DNA from: Acholoe squamosa
Taxonomy: Eukaryota > Annelida > Polychaeta > Phyllodocida > Polynoidae
DNA length: 64,000 nucleotides
Assembly (NCBI GenBank): GCA_949317995.1
Contig: OX439037.1
Coordinates: 53,664,080-53,728,079 of the forward strand
Reading direction: 5' to 3'
The notes under the pieces were generated by a model. The model was given only the letters and a program-made list of their open reading frames with translations. It searched no databases and had not been told where the DNA came from. Of this stretch, positions 1 to 12,733 are shown one piece after another; position 1 is the stretch's first letter, and each line of letters opens with the position of its first letter. The translations under genes and the position numbers were made by a program.

Positions 1-400
1 GGATCCACAAGCGTCTACTTCTGTATCCAGGATCCACAATAGACTGCTTCTGTATCCAAGATACACAATAGACTGCTTCTGTATCCAGGCTCCACAATAG
101 ACTGCTTCTGCATCCAAGATCCACAATAGACTGCTTCTGTATCCAGGATCCACAATATACTCCTTCTGTATCCAGGATCCACAATAGACTGCTTCTGTAT
201 CCAAGATCCATAATAGACTGCTTCTGTATCCAGGATCCACAAGGATCTCTATTGTGGATCCTGGATACAGAAGCAGTCTATTGTGGATCCTGGATACAGA
301 AGCAGTCTATTGTGGATCCTGGATACAGAAGCAGTCTATTGTGGATCCTGGATACAGAAGCAGTCCTTGTGTATCATGGATACAGAAGCAGTCCATTTAC
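1..400. repeat. 29-bp tandem repeat in head-to-head inverted arrays
   Basis: Eight units of a 29-bp repeat (core ATAGACTGCTTCTGTATCCA, often beginning GGATCCACA) run from 1 to about 232. After a short centre near 241-250 the same unit continues as its reverse complement for about five copies to about 395. Units differ by a few substitutions. The whole forms a palindrome about 400 bp long, and the left arm starts at the window edge so it may continue. One eroded unit occurs again near 697-712. The short frames inside it only translate the repeat and are not genes. Confidence 0.9.
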
Positions 401-3400
401 TAGTAAACAGCCCAGTGCCCAAAACAGCAAAGTCCAGTATGGACAGTGATGCTCAGAGAGTAAATCATAGTAAATTTTTTCTGACTTTCCAATGAAACTG
501 CATTCTAGAATTTATATAAGCTCAAAGATGATGTTGCTGCTTTTAATTGTATTTCATCTATCATAAACTAGCAGATATCTGTGATAAAATAAGCTGAACT
601 GAGTGGCCACCATCTTGAAAGTAGCAGATGCATCTGTTGAGCAGGTGCTTGCTCCTGATTGGTTAATTCCTTGTGTACCCCGAGTACACTATTCCTTGTG
701 GATCCTGGATGCATAGAAAGCTGAACAACGGCCCCACTGCTCCTGCTCTCGCCAAACTCCCGTCTTCTATCGGCGCTTCTCGAGGTGGCGGTCACGTGGG
801 AATGGAACTATATCTCCTGGTGGAACCCTACTAGTGGAACCTCTATCGGTGTGTTTGTGAGACAGCCCCCAACCCCCCAAACGCCCTTTCACTCCCTGCA
901 AGGGGAAGAGGGCTTCAATTGATCTGCTTGTTGAGGTAGCCATATTACACTCTGTCCATGCATCATATCGCCCAGCATCCGCAGAGCAAGAGAGATACCT
1001 TAATGGCCAGAAATGAGCACGACAACAGACCATTGGTACTAATATTTGAAAGAAACAATGGTATTACGATACGTGTGGGGGTGACTTTATGAACAAAAAG
1101 CGGCACTGCCCCCATCCCTCCTAAAACCTCAGACATCCCCCTTGTATGTACACAATGTACAATATAAGGCATGTAGGCCTAATCCACGCATGTACCTATT
1201 CCATTTTCCTACACTCTAACCATTTTTGTGGTTGATAAAGAATACAACTCGATTCCATGGGAAACCCGTTATACCCCTTTACATGCACGGGTTCCCTGGG
1301 ATCCAGACCCGATAGTCCATGAAATAGGTTCAATGTCGCCCATCAGAGGCGTGCGGCGCGGGTCAGGGTCGTGGCTGGATGCACTCAGTGTGATTGGACA
1401 GCTCTCCGACCTCTTTCAGGAAAGATAGCAAACTTAAAAGGGTAGCAGCAAATAACACTTGTGGCCTTCCCTGGAAATGTGTGCTCCGAGAGTCCTTAGT
1501 GTTTTTAAGATGTGCCACAGAGATTTCTTTGCCCTTCCATATCATATTCAATATAAAAAAAATGATTCATAATTGATTCCTATAATATCAACGGGTCCTT
1601 TCAAACGGCTATTCTTCCATGTAGACTTTTCTGGAATTGGTCTGAAAGGAGAGGAAAACTTGGCAAAGAGGTAGAATTGGTTGCAACCATCATATCATAA
1701 ATAACATGTCAATCGCCCATGCATAGCTCCTTTCTCAGTCATATTTCTATTACATGTAGTGTAGCCCTGCACCAGATACACATATAACAGTGTCCAATAC
1801 ATGGTATAAATGAGCCCCAACACCGAGGTTAATTGACAGCCTGGTAGTTATGTAAAACGGACCAGGCTGTGCGTGAGGTCTAGGTCCCTTAAACCATACC
1901 TTAACGACATCCAAAGGCTCTAGGGGCTCTAGGGTTATATATGCAATTAATAAGCAATGGCACGACACGCCCCTATGTAGCAATAGGGTATGACGTGCCA
2001 TCTATATCACATGTTGTGAGTGCACTACCCTGCCTGCCCTGAGCAGCTCATTCCTCCAACAGCTGCTACATCAGATAAAGCTTACCTCCAATGAGCCGTT
2101 CACATTGCAGACCTTTGCCCTAGCATTACAAGACCTATGCTTCTCACGCCTGTCTATTATTGAATAGCAAGGCGCAGAGCAAATGTAAGCCGACCTAATC
2201 CCTTCTATAGAGAAGTGCTAAGCAACAGTGGCAGTATAGTATTGGAAAGGAGTGAACTAGAATGAAGATGGTATGTTGGCTTATGATCATAGGAAAGAGC
2301 GGGAAGTGGGATTACACGAGGAGAATATACCCAGACAACATCCTAGACAAGATGGTCAGACACAGACCTTATCATGACTGAATATCTCACAAATTATGTC
2401 GCCAACTTACAATAACACTTGTCGAGTAAGAATCTTGAGACCACAAGCTAATGTGTATGACGCCAATAACCCATGTGCAAGTAGCAGTATCCAGGGTCTC
2501 CCAGGGGCCGTTGCTAAGGGTCAGCCTGTTGTCAGGTAGACCAAACATTGGGTGCATGCCACTGCTGAGTCTATGAGAGAATGTTTGTTTACATATGTAA
2601 TATCCTAATATCAGATAGAAATTTAGACTATATATCCAATCTATTCACACCATTCTGTAGATGTCTGTCACCTATTGGATGTCTTGGAAAGGGGGTAAAA
2701 GTACAATGTCCTGGTAAAATGCCTTTGTAGAATTCAGGTCACCATGCTGGAGGGCCATAAATGGACAGTTTCTTGGTCCACCCTCCAGGGGGGTCACCAT
2801 GGCAAATAAAGTAGGTCAGCCCTCTCGCACATAGGTTATTGAGATACCCGGCACATGACCACAATTCCATATACTACTTATAGGGAGCTACTGCAGGGAG
2901 CTGCAGAAATGCAAAAGGAAGCAGGTTAATTTAGAATGTGAGATGGGAGCCCAGGTGTTAACTTATATAGGCCTATTATATCATCTAGTATATCACGCTG
3001 TGCTCACCCTATGCCTGTGGATACGTCTTATCGCCATTTAGATCTATACCAAGAGAGACCGTCTCACTATCTCCTATCCATAAAAGATGTCAAGAACAAA
3101 CTGGATCTGTCCTCGGGGAAAGAGGGCTTTCGCGAATGACGATAACAATAATCACCAACCCCTGCATTTACCCTGAATACAGTGCCATTCAATTTACCCA
3201 TTGCAGTGAGATGTTCATTGGTAGGATGATATCTGGTCTGTATTAGATGTTTTATCAGTATGATCATATCATTTTAGATCTTGTATCTATGACCATAATA
3301 TTAACACCCTCAGAACCCCGTTCAGCGGACTTTCTTTCTTTATCAATAACTATGCGGGTTTGTTCTAAGATTGTTGCAGAGTGCCCATTTCCACTTACTC

Positions 3401-4897
3401 GGAGCCAGAAGGACTGCACAGCTGTTTATTATATGCAGACGCTATGTTGTTCAAACATCCATTAGGAGTTATTACCGGGAGTTATCGTTATCACGTTTGT
3501 GTTGCAATAGTATCTATAATCCTAGTGTGTCACTGATATTGTGGTCTGCCATTCAATGATTCATTTATCTAACTGGAGCATATTTATAATCCGGAGCATA
3601 TAACTTTAGACTTCCAGTCACAAATACACTCTTTAGCAACAATGTGATTCTTACGGCTGTATGTTCATTTGCCATCATGATGCACGAAAACATGCAGTTC
3701 ACAGCAAGCAACCCACTGACACAGTGTACTGATCCCTTATTGTCGGCACGATTCACGTTACTCGCTATGACTGCACATGCGTAGTGCGCTAATAAATGGG
3801 CATGGTGCAATAAGAACCACAGCGTTGTCTCCCCGACAGGGTTAACGACCAGATTCTCAACCTCCTGTTTCACTGAGGCGCCTTAATCATATTTATGTGC
3901 ATGCACTTAAAGCCATAATCCTGGCTAAGCAGCCTTAACACTTCGTCTGCAGCTCTCCCATCCAGAGAGGCCTCCCCTCAGTGAGCTGCTCCGAGCAGAT
4001 CTAAGGGCTCACTTTGTAAAAGTGCTCACAGATTGATCTGCTCATGCCCACACCCTACGTTGTGGTTGTTATTTAATGAGTCGTTACATGGGGTATAGTT
4101 TCACAGCTATAGCTTCAGATGGCGTGACTTGATGCAAGGGAAACCTTTACAAAAATTGTTATTTCAGAAATTATGCATGGAGCCCTCAATGGTTATTGAG
4201 CATGACGTCATCTTGGTGGAGGGTGACGGGGCATGCACAAGTAGGGGTGGGTGGGGGTGTGGTGGGGGACTGGAGGCGAAAGCTCAGTCAGGGGTGAAAA
4301 GGTTTGGATGTGGAGAGATGATTAGGGCTGACTGCTGATTGAGTGCGGAGGGGGATTCTGATGGACAAATCTCTCTGCGGTTGGAATATAGTTTTAGATG
4401 ATAGTTTTAACAAATACAGCGATGTCATGGTGATCAATAACCAGCTATGATCCCCGATGAGTGCTTGGGAACCATTTAAATTTAAAAAAAAAAACTTTTT
4501 CAGAGGCCGACCGTGAACAGTGTTTTAGCATCGGTATGGTATTAAAGTAAGTGATGTTTCCCACACCTGTATATTAAGACGAGAGATGACATTAATGAAT
4601 ATAGTTCATTTTCTGAGCTTATGAGGTGAAAAATCCCAGCTTTGTAGCATTCTTTTCTACAGAGCCTCTGCATCTACTACATATGACAATTGACAACATG
4701 GCAAAATTTCACCCAATAAACCTACAAATTCATGCTCTATCAAGTCCGTCTGTGTCTGTTGTATTCCACGAAGTCGTACTAAGGCTTCATGGGATACAGC
4801 ACATATAGGCTTATTCGTGATGCTCAATCAACTTTACAGCCCAACAAAAGCAGACATATACAGACCTGTCAATGACAAGGGCCCCAATTATTCTAAG
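401..4897. other. no gene recognised; non-repetitive sequence
   Basis: About 4.5 kb of mixed-composition DNA. All open frames are short and none has a recognisable domain or good splice borders. An imperfect hairpin is visible at about 1956-2000 (arms TGGCACGACACGCCCCTA and TAGGGTATGACGTGCCA). Nothing else is supported. Confidence 0.5.
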
Positions 4898-5263
4898 TAC
4901 AGTAAAACTTGGTTACAATTAACCCCTTGCTACAAGCTTAAAAAGTTCGTTGTAACCAAATTTCGTTGCAACCAAGTTCAGCATCATGGGGGGGGATGGC
5001 TCTGCTAATTTTGGTAACGTAAGTGGCATACCTCTACCATAGAAAGTGACAAGGGCTGGCAAGCCCATGCCCAGCCTTACCCATGGGGGGGGGAGACCAC
5101 TGCTTGAAAAGTGGACCTTTTTGCCACTGCAATTAAAGCACAGCGACAGACCCGGTAGTGGTGGATCCAGGAGTTGACCACCACATGTGGCGTGCAACAT
5201 GCTTAGACTGTTATATGTATGGTGTTGTGTTTTATTTTAAGGGGGTTTGGGGGCTTGCCCTCA

Positions 5264-6120
5264 AGAAGAAAAATTGAATAATAGATGTTACAATGTATAG
5301 GTTAATGCATTTTGGTGTACCATCAGCAGTAAATCTAAGATTATGAGAACAGGAAATGAAAATCATAATTGATCACACAATAGTGTTTAAGGGAGGCTTT
5401 CGAGCATATCCCCTAGAAATTTTTTGAAATATAAACATCAAACTCAATAGTTTAAAGCATTTTTAGTATAACCCTGGGTGGTGAGGGTTTTCAGAAAGAT
5501 GATGCAAATCTTATCTGGTAATGCATTGTTCTTGAGAGGGTTAGGGGGGATAGTCCCTCAAAAAAATTGAATATAGATGTCAAACTCTCTAGTTCAAGGG
5601 ATTTTCATCATTCTGGTAGTCTCAGGTGTGAATCTAGTATTTTCATATATTGTTGTGCAAGGGAGTGTGGGGACCTGCCCCCATCCCCCCAGGAAAAGAT
5701 TTGAAATATAGATGTCAAACCTTGAAGTTTAAAGCATTTTAGTGTCCCCTCAGGAGCATGTTTATGCAATGGTGATTAGGAGGGGGACATGCCCAAAGAA
5801 AGTCTGAAGACATAACCATCAAACTTTTATTCAAAGCATTTTTGTAAAGGCAAGAATTTTCAGATAGATGATGCCAATTGATGTCCTGACACATTGTTCT
5901 TTGATAGGGTTTGGAGGGCTTGCCCCCAAAAAAGGTTTGAAATATGCATAGCAAACTGTAGTTCAAAGCATTTTGATGTAACCTTAGGGATGATTTTAGA
6001 AAAGGAATGCAAATCTTATGTAATGATGTGTTGTTATTTGAATGTTATTTAAGCCTGCCCCCCAGGTGCAAGAAAACTTTTAAAATGAGGAAATCAACTC
6101 AATCTTTTGAGTATTTTGAT
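5264..6120. repeat. degenerate tandem array, about seven units of roughly 140 bp
   Basis: A motif of the form TTTGAAATATAGATGTCAAA, followed by GTTTAAAGCATTTT, recurs near 5264, 5423, 5560, 5693, 5795, 5930 and 6070. Each copy sits beside a G-rich run (GGGGCTTGCCC-like). Spacing varies from about 100 to 160 bp and the copies are diverged. The array lies inside the TIR element at 4899-7401. Confidence 0.7.
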
Positions 6121-7043
6121 GCTCCCTAAGGGATGAATAAATGGAATGGAAATCTGATAGTAGGGAACCCTTAATAGTTTGATATGCATAAGGCATGGCT
6201 AATGACTAGAATCTTAAGTGGTCACTTCTGCATACTGGGGGGGGGGGGTGATTTTTAGTAGCTTATTACTAATCTAATATAATTATACCCTACATCCCTG
6301 ACTTCACGCCATTCCTATAGTACAACTCAAAGGCTTACCTAGGATGGGTTTTAGGTATAAGCTACGCCTTACATATCAGCTGAGCATTATCTATATATAT
6401 GATGCAACGGCACTCTGGTGTATTTTTTTTTATGACTGGCTCATGTTAGAAAATTTTGAGGATTTTCATATAGTATTACTGTAGATGCTGTAGAATCATT
6501 AATTGTCCAATTGACAAACAATATAAAAACTTTATCGAAGAGGAATAGGATACTTGAGTATGGGTATACAAAGTGGACATCTGGGGTGGGTCCAAAGGGG
6601 TGGGTCCACCCTCGTGAACCCCTCTTTGGACATGTTTATGGGTGGAAATTCGAAAATTTTATCATGAAATCATGCACTGGACTCTGCAGGCTGGAGTAAG
6701 ATTCAGCTCCAAGCAGAATAGAGGGCACTGAAGTGAGCAGCTCAGTGAGGCCACTTCTGCTTGGAGAGTGGGAGGGACAGAGTGGACAGGCTGCAAGTTG
6801 TTTCTGGGTCACACAGCCCTGTACACTGGTCACACAGGATGGTCACGGTGGGGTGGTGACGGGAGGTAGGGAGTTGGCAGGGGGTAGGGGTCTGTCTTAT
6901 TGTGACTCCTGGATGACCCAAGGGTCAAATCAACATTCATGTTTATAAAATGTGGACCTTTTTTGTCTGTTGGGCCATGGGGGGGAGCTGAGTCTCCCCC
7001 AGCCCCCCCCCCCTGGGCACGGGCTTGGCTGGGGGCTTCTGCT

Positions 7044-7200
7044 ACCCACCTCTATTGAACCCTTAGCAGCAGTAGCGGCCTGAGAGATCTGAGAAGTGTT
7101 GTGGGGTGTGATAGGACTTCTCTACACACCTCTATTGAACCCTTTATAGCAGCAGTAGCGGCCTGAGAGGTGTCAGGGAGTGTGATTGGACTTTTGCACC
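7044..7200. repeat. tandem duplication, 80-bp unit, two copies
   Basis: The phrase CACCTCTATTGAACCC followed by AGCAGTAGCGGCCTGAGAG occurs at about 7044 and again at about 7124, each followed by a similar GTGTGAT(A/T)GGACTT tail. Confidence 0.7.
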
Positions 7201-7401
7201 AGCTTAACTTTTATGCCCGGGCTTTTATGTCACTTTTCTTCCAACCTGGGGTAAAAATAACTTCGCTATAAACAAGTTCCTGTCAAAAGGACTTTGTTCT
7301 AACCAAGTTTTATTACTATAGAAATGTACAGGAGAGGATTGTGACAGGGCATTTTTGTTTGCTATATCCAAATTTCGTTATAAGAAAGTTTCACTGTATA
7401 T

Positions 7402-8646
7402 TCATTATATGAATATAATGAATATACATATTTTCTATATGAATATACATATACTCCATCGCCGACATGTATCTTATAATTCTCACCCCGGGTGCGCAAC
7501 TCGATGACACCGCTCCTAAATTTGGTGTAGATACCCCACCCACCGACCAGACCCACCACTATACCTAACCAGCTCTCTGTCTGTCTCGTCCCACGCCCAT
7601 GCTGGATCCAGGTCTCAGCTCTAATCCCACCGAGCTGTTCGTTCTGAAGCTCCTCAAGTGGCGGCTTACAAAGGACCTGACATCCCCCAGCCACTGCTCA
7701 CACACCCTCCCATCTACTTCGAACCTCATCAACGACTCCCCAACGCCTTCTCCTCTCCACACCTCTCCCCTAGTTTGCACGGCTCTCTTCTCTCCGCTGC
7801 TGTCACTTTCTAGCCAAAGCAGGCCACTCCCTTCGGGCTGGGCGGCAAGGGAGATCCGGATCTAATCGCCTACAGTAGCCTCCCTCACCCCTCCCTTTTG
7901 TATCAAGCCCCCCCCCCCCACACACACACACACATACACAGACTTGGGCAGCCCTGATTCATCCCTTGATCGATTCATGGTGTGCACGCTGTACGGGGGG
8001 CTGGTGACGATTAGAGTCACTGGGAAGTCCCCGCGTGTGCCGAACACAGAACAGGTCTCTGAACAGCTCAACGAGCAGTTCAATGAGAATGACGAGAGGC
8101 TGAAGGGGTAAAAAGGTGTGGGTAACTAACTCTGTGAAGAGGTCTGTGAGCAGCACAAAGGGAGGAGTAGGACAGTGACAGTTCTGTAGTTAGTGTAGTG
8201 AGTGCCACTTTTATCACGTCTATGACAGGTCATTTTGTAAGGCGTTGTAAGATCTGCATGTATTCCGCCCCCAAAGAGCCAATTTGATGCATGATGCAGT
8301 GTATGTCAAAATTTACTGATCTTAACTGCCCAGTTAACATGCCCCATGCCAATGAAAACGCCATGTCGATCTTGGGAAATGATCATGTCCAATGTGACCA
8401 TGTTCCAAAGTTTCTCTTGTCGTCCTGATGAATATGAGGAGTCTAGACCTATTTGATGTATCAAAGCTGAATAGATACCAAACAGTAGAATTGGGACAGA
8501 ATTCCACCCGGTTAGCACTGCCTGAGGGTTGTGAAGTGGTGTGAGAGCTGCCAATAGATAGATATATGAGGCTCCCATGTGTCTCTGTGTAGTTAGGCTT
8601 GTATCCCAGTCAATACAGCCATACTTATTATTTGTAGGATCACAGT
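7402..8646. other. region with CA microsatellite and one candidate exon
   Basis: Apart from the candidate exon at 7942-8111, this stretch holds a C-run plus CA microsatellite (about 7908-7940). Part of 8510-8620 resembles 9320-9420 (a shared GTGAAGTGGTGTG and AGGCTTGTAT(C/A)CC), so an old repeat is present. No other gene is supported. Confidence 0.4.
7942..8111 (+). CDS. candidate exon, unrecognised protein
   Basis: A CA-rich tract ending ACACAG at 7941 acts as a plausible acceptor. After two bases, 55 codons stay open to a TAA at 8109-8111, with residues such as DRFMVCTLYGGLVTIRVTGK and an acidic, polar tail EQLNEQFNENDERLKG. The composition is protein-like and better than the reverse strand. 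It could be a terminal exon, or could be spliced at GG|GTAAAA just before the stop. I do not recognise the product and no partner exon was found. Confidence 0.35.
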
Positions 8647-8647
8647 C

Positions 8648-8997
8648 AGGCCCGTAGCCAGAGGGGGGAGGCTCAGGGGGCACGAGCCCCCCCCCCCCTG
8701 AGCAAAATTATGTGGAGTTCCACCCTCCCATATGTTTTTGTTTTGTCATGGGCAAGTGGAACTAAAGGGGTAGTGCATGAACGGGCAGAACTCATCACGG
8801 GCATGAAAAGGGGGAACTTATCATGCCTATTTTTTTTCAAAGTTTTTCCTGGGGAGCGTGCCCCTGCCCCCCCCCCCCTCCAGCTTTGTTGCTGCGCCTC
8901 GCTTGCGATTTTCGCAGCTTCGCCACACGAGTATTTCTATCGAGTTCCACCTAAATTATTTGAGCTCTCCCCCCACAGTGAAGTCTGGCGACGGGTC
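8648..8997. mobile_element. small TIR element, CAGGCCCGTAGCCAGA ends
   Basis: The left end CAGGCCCGTAGCCAGA is matched by the reversed right end CAGACCCGTCGCCAGA. G- and C-runs sit just inside both ends. At about 350 bp with no frame, it is a MITE. CAGG..GTAGCCAG-type ends are known from hAT-like elements, but I could not see a clean 8-bp target duplication, so the superfamily is uncertain. Confidence 0.5.
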
Positions 8998-10310
8998 TGG
9001 GATGGCACCTGTATAACGCTGATGGAGTAGGCATATTCAGATGTGCATTCTACTTCAGTTATAATACCCTATGACCCCTCCCCCCTCCTAGTACCACTAC
9101 CCCCCTACTGCTTGAGGATAGTGCAGGTGGTGTAAATTGGGTTGAAGGGACGCACATGTCAATCCAGACATTGATCCCAATGCCCGGTCCCAATGGCTTC
9201 AAGTAGTCATTGTTTTTGGGATAGCGGGATTAACAATCGTGGACAACTCAGCACTCTAATGATCACCCCCACCCCCCTCCCACCCATCAATCCCCAAAAA
9301 TCCTGCCTGGCCCACCCTCTAGCCTGTGGGTTATGTGAAGTGGTGTGGGGAGCTGGATATTCCGAGACTCCCATCTCACTCTATGTCGCCAGGCTTGTAT
9401 ACCAAATACATTTATAGATATACAACCACCGCTAAATAGGCATGGGGAGATGTGCACTAGAGTTCGGTATCATTGCCCCTCCCAATCAACCCCATCCCAC
9501 CCGCACCCACTCTCGCCCTCTGTGCTGATGTCATGGGTGCGTGTTGACTACGTCTATGCCTTCCCTCTCTGCTGTGGGCATGAATGGCTTCAGGCTATTG
9601 TGAATGTTAATACCGGGTTTGTTATTGGTGGGTGAAGTCGTGTGGAGTAGGGTGAGTTATGGGGTTCGGCTGAGGTGCTCACTAGTGGCCATGTATTACA
9701 TTAGATGTACCGGTAATCCACTGAGCAGTTCATTGTGTAGAGGTACGGGCCGGGGTAATGGGGTTCATGCTATGACTATCACAGCAGATCACCACTTTGT
9801 CCACTGGCGATTTTGTTGTTCCACATAGGACATTGTTTTGTCCTCCAGGATTTTACTGATTCTCGTGGTCATTTCTTTCCACATAACCTATACATCAATC
9901 TGTCCCTCTGGATGATTTCGTGGTCTCAAACCAAACTGTTAACCCACAATATGGTAGCCTGCCATATGCACATCTGATAGACATTATTGGCTAAAATGGC
10001 ACTGTTTTGGTCCTGCCACATCCCTAAATAACACCGCCTCCAAATCCCCACTGTACAGAATCAGGGGCGTGTAATCTACATTTGATTAGGTAGCTCCTTC
10101 ACACCATGGGACTATTGGGGCTCCTCCGGGCGCTCCTCCTGTGGCAGAATTGGACTATGTATGTTACCATCTAGAATTCTATTTCTGAATGTGTCACACA
10201 AGGACAGGAATATTGATTTTGGCCTTCCTATGTGGATGGACTCAGTGTCTTATTCTGCATGATAAGGTAGCCCGCAAGCCTGTATAGCTGTAGCACTACA
10301 ATTCTTGTTG
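8998..10310. other. no gene recognised
   Basis: Single-copy-looking sequence with an old repeat resembling 8510-8620 at about 9320-9420. Short frames here are unsupported. Confidence 0.4.
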
Positions 10311-10314
10311 TGAG

Positions 10315-10435
10315 GATTGGAGCCATATGTATTGTACCATGGTACAATCACGGACCTCAAAGACTGGATTCGAATCAGTATAGCATTGCAGTCTATCAAC
10401 TGTGCCATGGGTCCCTGGTCGGAGAAATGGGAACT
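10315..10435 (-). repeat. possible tRNA-derived SINE fragment
   Basis: On the minus strand an A-box-like word TGGCACAGTTG (10397-10407) is followed by a B-box-like word GATTCGAATCC (10367-10377), in the order expected of a polymerase III promoter. The spacing, about 19 bp, is shorter than in a tRNA (about 30), so the anticodon region would be deleted. This fits a degenerate SINE head better than a tRNA gene. Confidence 0.3.
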
Positions 10436-11593
10436 ACTAATGGTAGGCTTTAACATGAACTACAGAAGATAATTTTTTTGCCCCACTTAGCGTTGTCACA
10501 GCTCTTTGATTTAAAAAGCATCAGAGAGCCCTTGATCTATAGTTTCTGACTGACCCTATTTCACCATGATATCAAAAGTGGATACTTTTGAGAAAAGGCT
10601 CCGATTATGAAGATTTTTTTTTTGAAAAATTGCCAAAAATTGCCCCCTCCTAGAAAATTTCCTTCTCGTGATTTCCATCGGAAATCACTTGGGTCACTTA
10701 GATGAAGAAATTAGCTATTCAAATCTCCTAAAGGCCAGTGACTGCAAGATTAGCAAACTTTACCTTACGTGCCCAGAATAGCAAAAGTGCGCTCTCAACC
10801 ATTTATGTATGTTCAACAGACCACCATGGGTTTAACATTTATCAGATTAAGATGATTTTAACACCCGAAGACTTGTAATATCAATGGCTTTCCAATGATA
10901 CCAAATTTGTTATGATACAATAAGTATGTAATTATTACTAGGCACTGTTGCAAAAAAATAAGGAATCAAATATAGCTTTAAATGCATGAAATGTGCGCAC
11001 TCTAGCCAAGGGAATACATATTAATTACAGAAAAAATCACTAATATCAGAAAAATAATGATAAAATTTAAAAAAAAAAAAGTGACAAAAACTTTTTTTCA
11101 TAATTTTGTCCAAGGATTACAATTATGCTATTGATAATTTTCGATTTTCATCAAAATACCCTTATTTAGAATGGCAGATTGATGTTTTATATTTTAAAAA
11201 TAACTGATTTTTAATCAAAATTGGCAAAAATGGTATTCTGGGCATTTGCATCCAATTTAACTCTATTCAGCCATTTCATAATGAAAGTATTCTCTGTAAT
11301 TTTATAAATCATTCTGATATATGCTTCATATTACATTTTCTGGAAGCCTTTGGAATAGGCCTTTCACCCCTATGCAAATGGGTAGTTTATTTTCAATATA
11401 ACATGGATGAAGACCATACTCTGCACACTATAGTCAAGAAACTAGCTTTCTCAAAATAGTTCTGGGCACAAAAGGGTTAGTATACTAGCAAAATTCTGAG
11501 GTCGGCCCTCTGGCTGACATAGGTTGGGTGACCGGAAACCAAACTATTTTTGGGCCCATCAAGGATAAATGCATTGATCAATTGTATACTCAC
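10436..11593. other. AT-rich probable intron of the SAMD5-like gene
   Basis: AT-rich sequence downstream (minus strand) of the splice donor at 11593. It contains an inverted pair TGCCCAGAATA (about 10769) and TATTCTGGGCA (about 11230), possibly ends of an old insertion. I did not find the next SAMD5-like exon here or elsewhere in the window. Confidence 0.4.
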
Positions 11594-12733
11594 CTTTTTC
11601 ATGGCGTTGCAGTCAGCCAGGAAGATATCGTCGACAGAGAGTTTATCACGTACAATGTTGGTCAGTTGTAGTTTGGGGTAGGTGACTAATGTACTGGATG
11701 TAGATATAGTGCCATTTGTTGGTGATATAATAACATCAGAATAAGCATAATCAGCACGATCTGCACAATCACACCTCCCCCCTCCCCGCCCCTTCTCTGA
11801 ACCTTCCTGGCACCGTTGGCACGGGGGGCGCGGCAGGGGCACCCCCACCCGGCCGGGAAACAGGCCAGGGGAGAGAATGGGTGGAGGTGGGGGTGGAGGA
11901 GGGGGAGGGGGCAGGGGCATGACCCTCCCACTGGAGGAGGAGGTTGGTAGAGGTCTGTGAGAGGGGGAAGTCCATGTGGGGGTGGGGCAGTGTCCACTGC
12001 TGCTCACTGGAGACCCTGTAGTACTACTCCCTGTGCCTGGTCCCCTGTCAATCCCTCCATGACCGTTCTCCAGGGCCCTATGGTGGCTACCTCCAGAGTC
12101 GTCTCCCCAGCAGCCGTTAATACTGACCACTGTTGTACCCAATACGGGGGAGGTGCCCAATGGGCTGCCATCCTGGTCCATGTAGTTGCCCCCTGACACA
12201 CCCCCTACTGCTCCATGGTGTTGGAAGGGAACACGTTGTGTGTACAACTCATATGGTTGTTGTTGGTTGTAGTTGGGGATGGACTGAGCCCCATGTCCAT
12301 TGACTGGAGGTAGAGGGGGAGGAGGCACACCCGTCACATGGTTTTCCTTATTGTGACTGCCCCCTCCCACCAAGTAGCTGCCTCCATGGGGCAGGGGCAC
12401 ACCTGGGGGGTAGTGGTGATGTCCCATTCCATGCACGACCCCTTTGGTAGTTGTCCCTCCAAGGGCGGCGGTGTAAGGTCCGATACCATGCACCCTCTGG
12501 TACTCCGGGTCAAGGGTAAAGTACACCGCCGTGCCGCCGTGCTCACGGAGCTGACGGACGGCGGCCAGCACGTCTCCACGGTGTTCTTGTCGTCGTACCC
12601 CTATGGCGTCTAGATCATCAGGTCCGATCTGTTTACACACCTCTAGGTCGTCATAACCGTTATCCAGGAAGGCCTGTGTGTACTGCACCACGTTCAATGA
12701 ACGCAGCCAGTTCTCTACGATATTGGCCTCCAT
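11594..12733 (-). CDS. SAMD5: SAMD5-like protein, first coding exon
   Basis: A 380-codon open exon begins at an ATG in good context (CCCCCATGG) and ends exactly in phase at AAAAAG|GTGAGT. Residues 1-66 are a SAM domain: NIVENWLRSLNVVQYTQAF, then NGYDDLEVCKQIG and LDAIGV, followed by VYFTLDPE. This order and wording match the vertebrate SAMD5 N-terminus. Near the exon end, TYPKLQLTNIVRDKL (residues 351-365) matches the conserved C-terminal SAMD5 block of similar wording. Between them lies about 280 residues of low-complexity linker rich in G, S, P and H, including a run of about 14 prolines (residues 275-286 region) and a small Cys cluster (CQRCQ, CDC). Vertebrate SAMD5 is only about 170 residues, so the linker is greatly expanded. 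SAM domains mediate protein-protein association; SAMD5's precise role is little known. Frames past the donor (11477-11593) are intron. Confidence 0.85.

Larger units (their letters stand above)
4899..7401. mobile_element. TA-flanked TIR element, about 2.5 kb, non-autonomous
   Basis: The left end reads TACAGTAAAACTTGGTTACAA. The right end, reversed, reads TACAGTGAAACTTTCTTATA. The ends are inverted copies flanked by TA, as in Tc1/mariner/pogo-type elements, where CAGT-starting TIRs containing TTATAACGAA-like words are common. No transposase frame is present. The interior holds a degenerate tandem array (5264-6120) and an 80-bp duplication (7044-7200). The class assignment is inference from the ends and the TA. 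Confidence 0.6.

Noticed and set aside
1-400. CRISPR array of 29-bp repeats
   Set aside because: Units are directly adjacent with no unique spacers, and the array inverts on itself; this is an ordinary tandem repeat in a eukaryotic genome.
10315-10435. Functional tRNA gene
   Set aside because: The spacing between the A and B boxes is too short for a tRNA and no cloverleaf can be drawn.
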